Positions 18,219-26,081 of a stretch of DNA of 64,000 bases are shown here, one piece after another. Each line of letters starts with the position of its first letter. The stretch's first letter is position 1. A program made the translations under genes and the position numbers. The stretch comes from Microvirga ossetica. Lineage in GTDB: Bacteria; Pseudomonadota; Alphaproteobacteria; Rhizobiales; Beijerinckiaceae. Location: assembly GCF_002741015.1 (NCBI RefSeq), contig NZ_CP016616.1:3939501-4003500 (forward strand). The letters run 5' to 3'. Under the pieces are notes generated by a model. The model was not told the origin of the DNA, did no database searches, and worked only from the letters and a program-made list of their open reading frames with translations.

Positions 18219-19280
18219 TCAGAGCTGAGAATGATCGGTTGCGATGCGCCGCTCGTGTTCCAGCAGCCATTGCTTGCGCCAGATCTTGCCGCCGTATCCG
18301 GTCAGCGATCCGTCGGCGCCGATGACGCGATGGCAGGGAACGATGATGGCGACCTGGTTGGCGCCGTTGGCCCGTGCCGCCGCGCGCGCCGCATCGGGGC
18401 GGCCGATATGGCGCGCGATCTCGCCGTAGCTGCGCGTCTGCCCTGCCGGGATCTGCCGTAGCGCGTCCCACACAATCGCTTCGAAGGGCGTGCCTTTCTG
18501 AGCGATGGGAATATCGAAAGCGGCAGCGTGGCCGGCAAAATAGTCATCCACCTGGCGGGCAAGCACGTCGAGCATCGGGTGCTGGCCGAAGCAGATCGGT
18601 CCGACGCGCTTGCGCAGGCGCTCGATCTCCGTCGGCAGCGCCTTGCGCTCGGCGAATTCGAGCAGATGCACACCCGCATCGTCCGCCACCGCGAGCATCG
18701 CGCCGATGGGCGTATCGAGCCATTGCGCCGTCAGGATCTGATGCGCCGTGGTGCGGATCGGCGCATCGCCGATGAGCCTGCTGACGGCATCGCGAAAGCC
18801 GCTGCCGGATTCGTAGCCCGCATCGAGTTGCGCATCCATCACGGAGCCTCCCTGCTGCAATCGGTTGACGGCCAGTCCCAGCCGCTGGGAGCGCGCATAT
18901 TGCGCGAAGGTGACGCCGTATTCGCGCTGGAAGGCGCGGCGCACGGTGGAAGGATCGTACCCTAACGCCCTTACGTCGCCGGCGCTCCAGCGCCGGTCGG
19001 GCTCGGCCCTGATCCTGTCCCTGAGCGTCTCGAGGGCGCCGCTCGTCGGCCGCTTGAGATCGAGAGGCTTGCAGCGCAGGCAGGCGCGAAAGCCGGCATC
19101 CTGTGCCGCATCCCGGCAGGAGAAGAACACGACATTCGTGCGCTTCGGCTTCCGGGCCGGGCAGGTGAGGCGGCAGAAGATGCCGGTCGTCGTCACGCCC
19201 ACATAGGCGAAGCCCTCGTAGGAAGGATCGCGGGCGATCAGGGCGGCAAAGAGAGTGTCGTCGTCGCGGGGAAGTTCCAT
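18219..19280 (-). CDS. ada: Bifunctional Ada: transcriptional regulator and O6-methylguanine-DNA methyltransferase
   Basis: A 353-residue adaptive-response protein. The N-terminal Ada zinc domain has the four cysteines in IFCRLTCPAR (about 34-43) and ACLRCKP (about 65-71); one of them takes methyl groups from phosphotriesters. An AraC-type helix-turn-helix segment follows (RWSAGDVRALGYDPSTVRRAFQ to GGSVMDAQLDAGYESGSGFR). The C-terminal methyltransferase has the acceptor cysteine in IVPCHRVIGADG (near residue 320). Methylation converts such proteins to activators of alkylation-repair genes, usually including their own. It probably heads a two-gene unit with the PEP-mutase-family gene. Confidence 0.95.
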   Translation of the reverse strand: MELPRDDDTLFAALIARDPSYEGFAYVGVTTTGIFCRLTCPARKPKRTNVVFFSCRDAAQDAGFRACLRCKPLDLKRPTSGALETLRDRIRAEPDRRWSAGDVRALGYDPSTVRRAFQREYGVTFAQYARSQRLGLAVNRLQQGGSVMDAQLDAGYESGSGFRDAVSRLIGDAPIRTTAHQILTAQWLDTPIGAMLAVADDAGVHLLEFAERKALPTEIERLRKRVGPICFGQHPMLDVLARQVDDYFAGHAAAFDIPIAQKGTPFEAIVWDALRQIPAGQTRSYGEIARHIGRPDAARAAARANGANQVAIIVPCHRVIGADGSLTGYGGKIWRKQWLLEHERRIATDHSQL

Positions 19281-19330
19281 GGCTCAAATCTAGACCAACG
19301 GCGGGGATCCTGTCGCCGGAAACGAGGCGT

Positions 19331-20686
19331 CTATTTTTTGTTTTGCGCAGGCTCTGTTGTCGAGGGGGCCAGCACGGTCACGCTCAGGCGCATCTCCGGA
19401 TGGATGCCGCAGATCACGTCGTACCGGCCGGCCCGATCGAAGCCGATGGTGACGGTGTCGCCGGGATTCTGGGCATCGGAGTTGAAGCTTTTGTCAGGTC
19501 CATCGAGGCGCACGTTGTGGACGCGGATGTCGTCGTTGAGGATGCGCAGGGCCTCGCCCACCTTCAGCAGCACGGAGGTGGGCGTGAAGCGCCGGTCCTT
19601 CTGGCTGACGGTGGAGGTCGCGACCGCCTCCGCGTCCGTGCCGAAGGCCATTACCTTCGGCGGCAGGCCGGCGGGGCGCGGCGGATCGTTGCTGGACAAG
19701 GTGTTCAGGAACGCAACGAGCTGCGTGCGCTCGGTGGGGCTGAGATCGAGGCGCTGTGGCAGGTCGGCCGAGAGGGTGGGGCGCCTGATGACGCGGTCGG
19801 CATAATGGTCGACCACATCCTCGAAACCGGCGAGCGAGCCGTCATGCATGTAGGGCGCGGACCAGACCCGCTCGCGCAGGCTCGGCGTCTTGAAGGCATG
19901 ATCGGCCGCTGCGATGCCGAGGATCGGACCGCGGCCCCTGTCCTCCCCCGGCAGGCCGATGTCGTGGAAGGCGTCGTCGGTGAAGCGCCAGCCCTTGTGG
20001 CAGGCGACGCAAGCTGCCTTGCCGACGAAGAGCGAAAGTCCCGCAAGCTCGTCCGGCTCCAGCGCCGCATCCTCGCCCTTCACCCATCGGTCGAACCGGG
20101 TCTCGGGCGAGACGAGGGTGCGCTGGAACGCGGCGAGCGCCTTCGCCATGTTGGCGCGGGTGACGGCGGGATTCTCCGGAAAAGCGGAGGCGAAGGCCTT
20201 GCGCATCTGCGGGTCGGCGGAGAGCGCCTGCAGCGAGAGGTCGAGATCGCCCGCCATCTCGCGGGTGTTCTCGATCGGCACGATAGCCTGGGTCTCGAGG
20301 CTGTCGGCCCGTCCGTCCCAGAACAGGGACAGGGCCCAGGCGAGGTTCCAGAGCGGCGGGGTGCGGCGGTCGAGGGGCTGACCGTCGAGGCCTGGATGCC
20401 GGTCGATCCCGTCGGAGAACGACAGATCCGCTTGATGGCACGTCGAGCAGGCCACGTCGCCGGAGCCGGACAGGCGGGGGTCTTCGAAGAGCTTCGCCCC
20501 GAGCGACACTTTTTCCTGCGTCGCCGGATTGTCCGGCGGCACCGGCGTGTGGTCGGGACGCGTGAAGGCCTTGCGCCAATGCCCGGCATCGAGCGGAGCG
20601 GGCCTGTCGGCCGCCCCGCCGAGGATGGCCGCGAGCGCGAGGACCGCGAGCACCCGGCTGGTACCGGCAAGGCCGCAACGCCCCAT
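19331..20686 (-). CDS. Di-heme cytochrome c peroxidase (MauG/CcpA family) fused to a C-terminal cupredoxin
   Basis: A 451-residue exported protein. After a signal peptide (about 1-25), two heme c motifs lie at residues 80-84 (CSTCH) and 226-230 (CVACH) in a MauG/bacterial peroxidase framework, with the APYMHDGSL loop near 278-286 (Met280 a possible distal ligand). Residues about 345-440 form a cupredoxin domain whose candidate type 1 copper ligands are His390, Cys426, His429 and Met432 (pattern CGIHPEM). Family members reduce peroxide or oxidise protein or organic partners with electrons from c-type cytochromes or copper proteins; here the copper carrier is built in. The downstream boundary is 50 bp past ada. 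The upstream gene is 5 bp away and probably cotranscribed. Confidence 0.9.
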   Translation of the reverse strand: MGRCGLAGTSRVLAVLALAAILGGAADRPAPLDAGHWRKAFTRPDHTPVPPDNPATQEKVSLGAKLFEDPRLSGSGDVACSTCHQADLSFSDGIDRHPGLDGQPLDRRTPPLWNLAWALSLFWDGRADSLETQAIVPIENTREMAGDLDLSLQALSADPQMRKAFASAFPENPAVTRANMAKALAAFQRTLVSPETRFDRWVKGEDAALEPDELAGLSLFVGKAACVACHKGWRFTDDAFHDIGLPGEDRGRGPILGIAAADHAFKTPSLRERVWSAPYMHDGSLAGFEDVVDHYADRVIRRPTLSADLPQRLDLSPTERTQLVAFLNTLSSNDPPRPAGLPPKVMAFGTDAEAVATSTVSQKDRRFTPTSVLLKVGEALRILNDDIRVHNVRLDGPDKSFNSDAQNPGDTVTIGFDRAGRYDVICGIHPEMRLSVTVLAPSTTEPAQNKK

Positions 20687-20691
20687 GTCGA

Positions 20692-21549
20692 TCAGCGCAG
20701 GTTGCCGAGTTGCAGCTCGATCTTCGAGACGTCGCTCAGGAACGGGCCGATATCCTTGACGGGCTGCTTGGGCGGCATCACGGATGGGAAGATCGACTTC
20801 AGGTCATTGAGGCTCGCCTGCACGGCCTTGGCCGCGTCGGCGTTCTTGGCGGAGATCGCCGGCATGGCGGTCGAGAGGAGGCGGTCGACCTCCAGCACGA
20901 AGCCGCGGGCATCCTGGTATTCGACCACGTTGACGATGCGGCCCTTGTCGATCGCTTCCTCGTATTCGTCGGCTGCCTGCTGCAGCACTTCGAGCGCGGT
21001 TTCGAACACGAAATAGGTGCCGTTCTCCTCCTTGGCCTTCACGGCCGTCTCGGCGGCGGCGAGGCGCTCGTCGAGGGCCGCGCGGGCGCGGGTGTAGGCG
21101 TCCTTGTTCTTGGCCTTCACCGTCTGCGAGAGAGCCTTCAGCGCCACCTGGAAGGGGGCGACGTTGTAGGTCTTGAGCTGGTCGCGAATGCTCGCATAGA
21201 TCTCCTCTTCCGGGTGCAGGAAGTGGGGCATGGCATCCGCCCAACGGCCGGCCTCGATCAGCTCGGCGCCGACGAGGAGATGGCCGCGGATCATCTCGAT
21301 GCCGCGATAGAGATGCAGCGACGGCTGCAGCTGCGCGGTGCCGCCTTCACCTTCGCCCTCTCCCTCGCCGCCGGCCGTGGCCGCAGGGGTCGCATGGCCC
21401 TGGTGCTGCGCGAGATGGAGCAGGCTTTGATCGGCCTTGGCTTCGATTCCGGGTTGGGCCTGGGCCGGCAGTGGGGCGCCCTGAGAAGCCACGGGCGCTG
21501 CGACCAGCACGGCGGTGCTCAAGCCCGCCCAAATCTTACGTTTCTTCAT
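20692..21549 (-). CDS. Exported helical protein of unknown function, partner of the di-heme peroxidase
   Basis: A 285-residue protein whose N-terminus (KKRKIWAGLSTAVLVAAPVASQG) is a signal peptide. A low-complexity linker with GGEGEGEGEGG follows at about 61-71. The rest is a long alpha-helical domain with HLYRGIEMIRGHLLVGAELIEAG, PHFLHPEEEIYASIRDQL and a FLLEVDRLL-like segment (FVLEVDRLLSTAMPAI). Histidines cluster before the linker (HLAQHQGH) and in the first helices. I do not recognise a named family. The helical, His/Glu-containing periplasmic form recalls imelysin/EfeO-type metal-binding proteins, but no HxxE signature is certain. It is the first gene of a two-gene unit with the peroxidase-cupredoxin. 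Confidence 0.8.
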   Translation of the reverse strand: MKKRKIWAGLSTAVLVAAPVASQGAPLPAQAQPGIEAKADQSLLHLAQHQGHATPAATAGGEGEGEGEGGTAQLQPSLHLYRGIEMIRGHLLVGAELIEAGRWADAMPHFLHPEEEIYASIRDQLKTYNVAPFQVALKALSQTVKAKNKDAYTRARAALDERLAAAETAVKAKEENGTYFVFETALEVLQQAADEYEEAIDKGRIVNVVEYQDARGFVLEVDRLLSTAMPAISAKNADAAKAVQASLNDLKSIFPSVMPPKQPVKDIGPFLSDVSKIELQLGNLR

Positions 21550-21581
21550 GGTATCTCCCTAGGCCGGGCAGGACTGCCGCA

Positions 21582-21608
21582 GGCAGTTTAGAATGGCTAA
21601 AAACTGCC
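21582..21608. promoter_or_regulatory. Inverted repeat in the divergent peroxidase-partner/PiuC promoter region
   Basis: GGCAGTTT (21582-21589) and AAACTGCC (21601-21608) are perfect 8-bp inverted repeats around an 11-bp centre. The centre includes TTTAGAAT followed by CTAAAA, half of which looks like the Irr-type iron control element of rhizobia (TTTAGAA...TTCTAAA), but the second half does not fit well. Its place between two divergent metal/redox genes makes it a candidate operator for both. The regulator is not identified. Confidence 0.35.
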
Positions 21609-21671
21609 TTTCTTTACAATGATTTAGCTACATCCTATGGGATCTCCTGACAAGCCTGAGGGTGTCTTTCG

Positions 21672-22331
21672 ATGCTGATCACGATTGCCGATGTCCTGTC
21701 GCAAGCCGACCTCGAGGAGGTCCGCGCCATGCTGGGCTCCATGCGATTCGAGGATGGTCGCGCAACGGCAGGATGGAGCGCCAGGCTCGTCAAGGACAAC
21801 GAGCAGGCGCGCGAGGGCGCGGCGCTGACCCTGTTGCGGGATAAGGTGTCGGGCGCCATCCTCGGCAACGAGGTCTTCGGCCTCGCCGCTCGCCCGAAGG
21901 CGCTCACACCCCTGACCTTCGCCCGCTACGGTGCCGGCAAGGCCTACGGCTCCCACGTGGACAACCCGCTGATGCACGGGCTGCGGACGGACGTCTCCTT
22001 CACGCTGTTCCTGGCCGATCCGGAGACCTATGACGGCGGCGAACTCGTGATCGAATCGGTGTCCGGAGAAGATGAGATCAAGCTGCCTGCGGGCCATCTC
22101 GTCGCCTACGATTCGACGAGCCTGCACCGAGTCGCGCCGGTCACGCGCGGAGAGCGCATGGTGGCGGTGGGCTGGGCGCAGAGCCATGTGCGCGACAGCG
22201 CCAAGCGCGAGCTTCTCTTCGATCTGGAAACGGCCAAGCGCAGCCTGTTCGCCCAATCCGGCAAGACGCCGGAATTCGACCTGCTGGCGAAGACCAGCGC
22301 CAATCTCTTCAGGATGTGGGCAGAGGTGTAG
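21672..22331 (+). CDS. Fe(II)/2-oxoglutarate dioxygenase, PKHD hydroxylase (PiuC/YbiX type)
   Basis: A 219-residue cytoplasmic enzyme of the prolyl 4-hydroxylase-like PKHD family. The iron triad is His95, Asp97 (YGSHVDNP) and His152 (TSLHRVAPV), and Arg162 (GERMVAVGW) would bind 2-oxoglutarate. Length and the C-terminal helical part match PiuC/YbiX proteins, which in several bacteria are iron-repressed and lie next to TonB siderophore receptors. No receptor lies here; instead the gene faces a periplasmic peroxidase-cupredoxin unit across 122 bp. The substrate of this family is not firmly known. Confidence 0.92.
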   Translation: MLITIADVLSQADLEEVRAMLGSMRFEDGRATAGWSARLVKDNEQAREGAALTLLRDKVSGAILGNEVFGLAARPKALTPLTFARYGAGKAYGSHVDNPLMHGLRTDVSFTLFLADPETYDGGELVIESVSGEDEIKLPAGHLVAYDSTSLHRVAPVTRGERMVAVGWAQSHVRDSAKRELLFDLETAKRSLFAQSGKTPEFDLLAKTSANLFRMWAEV

Positions 22332-22365
22332 GCGTTCGATTTTTTGCAATGTTGCCAACACTCTG

Positions 22366-22470
22366 CCCTCATCCTGAGGAGGTCGCGCAGCGACCGTCTC
22401 GAGGGAGATTCCAGCGCGCACTGAATCCTCCTTCGAGACGCAGCCTCACGGCTGCTCCTCAGGATGAGGT
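22366..22470. repeat. Cruciform-type palindromic repeat, copy 2 (opposite orientation to copy at 14602)
   Basis: Outer arms CCTCATCCTGAGGAG / CTCCTCAGGATGAGG are identical to the copy at 14602. Here the GGTCGC..GCGACC small hairpin is on the left and GCAGCCTCACGGCTGC is on the right, the reverse of copy 1, so the unit is inverted. It lies between the convergent PKHD and TIGR02466 oxygenase genes. Confidence 0.85.
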
Positions 22471-22512
22471 CGAGGTTAGAATGAAGTCTGGTCTGCCTGG
22501 ACCCACTGGGTC

Positions 22513-23133
22513 CTACTGCCAGGAATAGTTGAAGCTCACGCTGATGCGCTCGCTCTCGGCCTCGTTGAGGGGTACCTCGTGGCGCAGCCAGCTTTCCCAC
22601 AAAAGCACGGTGCCGGGGGCTGGCTTCATATAGGCGAACTGCCGGTTTTCCTGCTTGGCCTTGGCCTTGCGCGGCGGCGCCGCCATCATGAAGCCGAGGC
22701 GCGGGTCCTCGAGCTTGAGCGCGCTCGCGCCTTCCGGGATCGTTACGTAATAGGTGCCGCTCACCACCGAATGCGGATGGATATGCGAGGTGTGGATGCC
22801 GCCGGGGGGAAGGATATTGATCCACAGGCTGTCGAGAACGAGCTTGCGGCCCTGGAGGTCGAATTCCAGCTCCTTGGCGAAGGCCGTCACATGCTTGTCG
22901 AGCTCCTTCAGGAGGTCGCCGAACACCGGCACCCGCCAGGGCAGGTCGTTGAGGGAGGCGTAGGAGGTGTAGCCCGGATAGCCATGCTTGGCGCACCAGC
23001 GCTGGCCCGCCTCGTCGTCCTCGGCGATGGACAGGCAGGCGGCTTCGAGCTCCGCATTGCGGCTCTCGGCCTTGGCGCCCGTCATCTCGGCGCGGTAGAC
23101 TTTGGTGACGAAAAGCGTATCGATGCTGGCCAT
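22513..23133 (-). CDS. 2OG-Fe(II) oxygenase family protein (TIGR02466 type)
   Basis: A 206-residue soluble protein with the double-stranded beta-helix pattern of Fe(II)/2OG oxygenases. The cluster GGIHTSHIHPHSVVSGTYYV (about 111-130) supplies His and other metal ligands, and GTVLLWESWLRHEVPLNE near 173-190 holds the distal His. The conserved N-terminus has FVTKVYRAEM and the ending ERISVSFNYSW is typical of the TIGR02466 family. The substrate is unknown; relatives are often found with phage or methylation genes, but here it sits near a PiuC-type oxygenase and metal-redox genes. Confidence 0.88.
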   Translation of the reverse strand: MASIDTLFVTKVYRAEMTGAKAESRNAELEAACLSIAEDDEAGQRWCAKHGYPGYTSYASLNDLPWRVPVFGDLLKELDKHVTAFAKELEFDLQGRKLVLDSLWINILPPGGIHTSHIHPHSVVSGTYYVTIPEGASALKLEDPRLGFMMAAPPRKAKAKQENRQFAYMKPAPGTVLLWESWLRHEVPLNEAESERISVSFNYSWQ

Positions 23134-23261
23134 GGCTTGGCTCTATTCCGGCCGCCGGCTTCTGTCAAAGCCATTGCCCTTTCAGTCTGGGCATCCCAGC
23201 TTTCCTGGGGAACGACACCTCGCGGCTTGCAGGATCCGCGGGGGCAACACACCTTGGCCTT

Positions 23262-24485
23262 ATGATGTCCTCCTCCCTCTCGCCTCTCGCGTCGGACGAT
23301 CTCTTGACCATGGCTCGAAGCCTCGATGCCGAAAGCCTCGCGCGCGTCATTGGCCTGCGGGACTGGCTGATCACGGCCGCGGGCCAGATGGAGGATTCGA
23401 ACGAGGTTCTCTCCGGTTTCCTCGAACGGCTGATCGAGCTTGGCCTTCCCGTCGACCGCGCCGTGTCCGCCATCGAGGCGCTGCATTCGGAATATGCCGG
23501 GATCGGCCGGTTCTGGACCCGGGAGGAGGGCACCGTCGTGCGCTACCTGCCCCACGGCGACCGCCGCGAGGCCATCTACCAGACGAGCCCCTTCGCTTAT
23601 GTCAACCGCACCGGTGAGTGGCTGATTCTCGATCTCGCCGAGACCTCCGACGATCTCTTCCCGATCATTCCGGAGCTGAAGGAAGCAGGATACCGCTACT
23701 ACGTCACGATTCCGATCCGCTTCACGAACGGGGCCGAGAACGCGATCTCTTTCGCGACCCGATCGCCGGAAGGGTTCGGCACGCGCGAGTTGACGATCCT
23801 GCGCATGGTCATCCCGTCCTTCGCCCTCGTGACCGAGCTGCGCGCCACGAGCAACCGGCTCGACGAGGTGCTGCGCATCTATGTGGGCGACGATCCGCAC
23901 AAGGCCATTCTCTCGGGCGCGATCCAGCGCGGACAGGTGACGCGCATCCGCTCGGCCATCCTGTTCGCCGACATGCGCGACTACACGCACATTTCCTCGA
24001 CCCTGAGCCCGGAAAGCGCGGTCGAACTGCTGAATAACTATTTCGATTGTCTCGTGCCGCCCATCGAGGACGAGGGCGGGGAGGTGCTGAAATATCTCGG
24101 CGACGGGCTGCTCGCCATCGTGCGCGACAAGGGTGACGACACGGGCGGCGCTGCGCAATCGGCGCTCACCGCAGCCACCAAGGCCTTGCGGCGCATCGAG
24201 ACCGCCAACAACGAGGGCCGCTTTCCCGTGCCGATCAATGTCGGCTTTGCGCTGCATCACGGCGATGCCGCCTACGGTAATGTCGGCTCCGGCCAGCGCC
24301 TGGATTTCACGGTGATCGGGCGCGACGTGAATCTGGCGAGCCGCATCGCCGATCTGAACAAGAGCCTCGGCGAGCCGCTGCTGATGTCGAAGCCGTTCGT
24401 GGAGCACCTATGGGGCAATCCCCTGCCGCTCGGCGCGCACGCAGTCCAAGGTTTCGCAGAGGCGATCGAAGTCTACAAGCCGTAG
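23262..24485 (+). CDS. Class III adenylate/guanylate cyclase, soluble (first of a pair)
   Basis: A 407-residue protein. The N-terminal half (about 1-200) resembles a GAF-like sensor fold. The catalytic domain (about 215-400) has the first metal site in AILFADMRDYTHIS, the second in VLKYLGDGLLAI (Lys also for base recognition), and the transition-state pair in VIGRDVNLASRI (Asn and Arg). All key residues are present, so it should make a cyclic nucleotide, most likely cAMP. No membrane spans or receiver domain are visible; input would come through the GAF-like region. A similarly built cyclase lies 6 kb downstream. Confidence 0.9.
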   Translation: MMSSSLSPLASDDLLTMARSLDAESLARVIGLRDWLITAAGQMEDSNEVLSGFLERLIELGLPVDRAVSAIEALHSEYAGIGRFWTREEGTVVRYLPHGDRREAIYQTSPFAYVNRTGEWLILDLAETSDDLFPIIPELKEAGYRYYVTIPIRFTNGAENAISFATRSPEGFGTRELTILRMVIPSFALVTELRATSNRLDEVLRIYVGDDPHKAILSGAIQRGQVTRIRSAILFADMRDYTHISSTLSPESAVELLNNYFDCLVPPIEDEGGEVLKYLGDGLLAIVRDKGDDTGGAAQSALTAATKALRRIETANNEGRFPVPINVGFALHHGDAAYGNVGSGQRLDFTVIGRDVNLASRIADLNKSLGEPLLMSKPFVEHLWGNPLPLGAHAVQGFAEAIEVYKP

Positions 24486-24541
24486 ATGCTCCGCGTCGAA
24501 GCCGCCGTCTCCGGCTGGTTGGGGCGGTGTTGCGGTGAAGG

Positions 24542-24617
24542 TGGTGGGCCCGGCAGGACTCGAACCTGCAACCAGACCGTTATGAGCGGCCGGCTCTAAC
24601 CATTGAGCTACAGGCCC
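24542..24617 (-). tRNA. tRNA-Ile (CAU anticodon, lysidine type)
   Basis: The minus strand gives a 76-nt cloverleaf including an encoded CCA. The acceptor stem is GGGCCTG/CGGGCCC, the D arm GCTC...GAGC, the anticodon stem GGCCG/CGGTC with loop CTCATAA (anticodon CAT), and the T arm GCAGGTTCGAGTCCTGC. CAU could mean Met or Ile2. C4-G69 and C5-G68, which TilS recognises in tRNA-Ile2, are both present and initiator features are absent, so I call Ile2 reading AUA after lysidine formation. It lies alone in the 348-bp gap between a cyclase gene and a patatin gene; nothing else is visible in that gap. Confidence 0.9.
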
Positions 24618-24833
24618 TTCCAGGGAGAGCAGGGGATTGTCTGGCCGAAGCGAGACCGTCCCCCTTGTCCGGAGAGGCGGTCGCCGAAGTGCCCGGCGAC
24701 CTCCCTGTTCCTGTAATACATCTCCGAGGCCGTCAAGCGGGTTGTGATCGGGTTTGAGCCTGGACGAACGGCGAGGCTGTCCTAATCTGGACAGGGCCGG
24801 GCAACCGGAAGCCCGTCGACGAGGGGAGCCCGG

Positions 24834-25901
24834 ATGACCGGTCGAGCGGAACGCCATCAGAAGACCGTGCGCGGCCTCACGGGTCCCCATGCGGAGAAGA
24901 CCGTGTCGCTGGGGCTGCAGGGCGGCGGGGCGCATGGAGCCTTCACCTGGGGCGTTCTCGACTATCTCCTCGAGGACGGCCGGCTCGCCGTCGAGGCGAT
25001 CACCGGGGCGAGCGCCGGGTCCATGAACGCGGTGGTGCTGATCGAAGGCTGGATCGAAGGCGGGCGGGAAGGCGCGCGCGAGCAGCTGCGCACGTTCTGG
25101 AAGCGGGTGAGCCTCGACGGCGTGCTCACGCCGCTCCAGCGCTCGCTGTTCGATCGCATGCTGAGCTATTGGAGCGTCAACGAGGTGCCGACCCGGCTCT
25201 GGTTCGATGCCTGGTCGCGGGTGGCGAGCCCGTACGATCTGAATCCCCTCGACATCAATCCTCTGCGCGATGCCCTCAACGACCTCATCGATTTCGACAA
25301 GGTGCGCGCCTGCACGGATGTGAAGCTGTTCATCACCGCGACCAATGTCTGGTCGGGCAAGATCAGGATCTTCAAGGGCTCCGAGATGACGGTCGACCAT
25401 GTGCTCGCCTCGGCCTGCCTGCCGATGATCTTCAGGTCGGTCGAGATCGACGGAGAACCCTATTGGGACGGCGGCTATTCGGGCAATCCGGCCCTGTTCC
25501 CGCTGTACTACGAGGCGAAGTCCGACGACATCCTGCTCGTGCAGATCAACCCGATCGAACGCCGGACGACGCCGCGGACGCCGCAGGAGATCCAGAACCG
25601 GCTGACCGAGATCACCTTCAACGCCAATCTCCTGCAGCAGCTGAGATCGATCGAGTTCGTGACCCGGCTGATCGACGACGGCAAGCTCTCGACCAAGGAA
25701 TACAAGCGCGTGCTCATGCACCGCATCCATGGCGGGCGGAAGCTCGACGAATTCACGGCGGCCTCCCGGCTCAGTGCGCAATGGGGCTTCTTCAAGGAGT
25801 TGAAGGATCTCGGCAGGGCATGCGCGAAACGATGGCTTGCGGAGAATTATCAGTTCATCGGGCAGAAGAGCACGCTCGACCTGCCCGAGGCCTATTCCTG
25901 A
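24834..25901 (+). CDS. Patatin-like phospholipase with DUF3734
   Basis: A 355-residue lipid acyl hydrolase of the patatin family. The oxyanion loop GGGAHG is at 30-35, the nucleophile elbow GASAG at 58-62 (Ser60) and the catalytic aspartate in WDGGYSGNP (about 210-218), so the Ser-Asp dyad is intact. A C-terminal DUF3734 extension (about 255-350) follows. A GAGGGGAG Shine-Dalgarno precedes the ATG. Relatives in rhizobia are linked to polyhydroxybutyrate metabolism or membrane lipid turnover; the substrate here is unknown. It stands alone. Confidence 0.9.
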   Translation: MTGRAERHQKTVRGLTGPHAEKTVSLGLQGGGAHGAFTWGVLDYLLEDGRLAVEAITGASAGSMNAVVLIEGWIEGGREGAREQLRTFWKRVSLDGVLTPLQRSLFDRMLSYWSVNEVPTRLWFDAWSRVASPYDLNPLDINPLRDALNDLIDFDKVRACTDVKLFITATNVWSGKIRIFKGSEMTVDHVLASACLPMIFRSVEIDGEPYWDGGYSGNPALFPLYYEAKSDDILLVQINPIERRTTPRTPQEIQNRLTEITFNANLLQQLRSIEFVTRLIDDGKLSTKEYKRVLMHRIHGGRKLDEFTAASRLSAQWGFFKELKDLGRACAKRWLAENYQFIGQKSTLDLPEAYS

Positions 25902-26081
25902 TGCCGCGTCCGGCCAAGTTCGGCATGTAGCAGTGTTTCATGCCTTGCCAGACGGTCCACGCTGCGTAGTATTTCAGCACAAAGTGGGCAAAAGCTTCGC
26001 CACGGACCTCTTGCGTCTGGGCCCGCACACCAAAGATCTAAAGTTTAGTGCTGCGTCGATGATGCCGTCTGGAGGTTACGC

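Noticed and set aside
21587..21603. A full Irr iron-control box
   Set aside because: Only the left half (TTTAGAA) fits; the right half does not give TTCTAAA. I kept the site only as a general inverted repeat.
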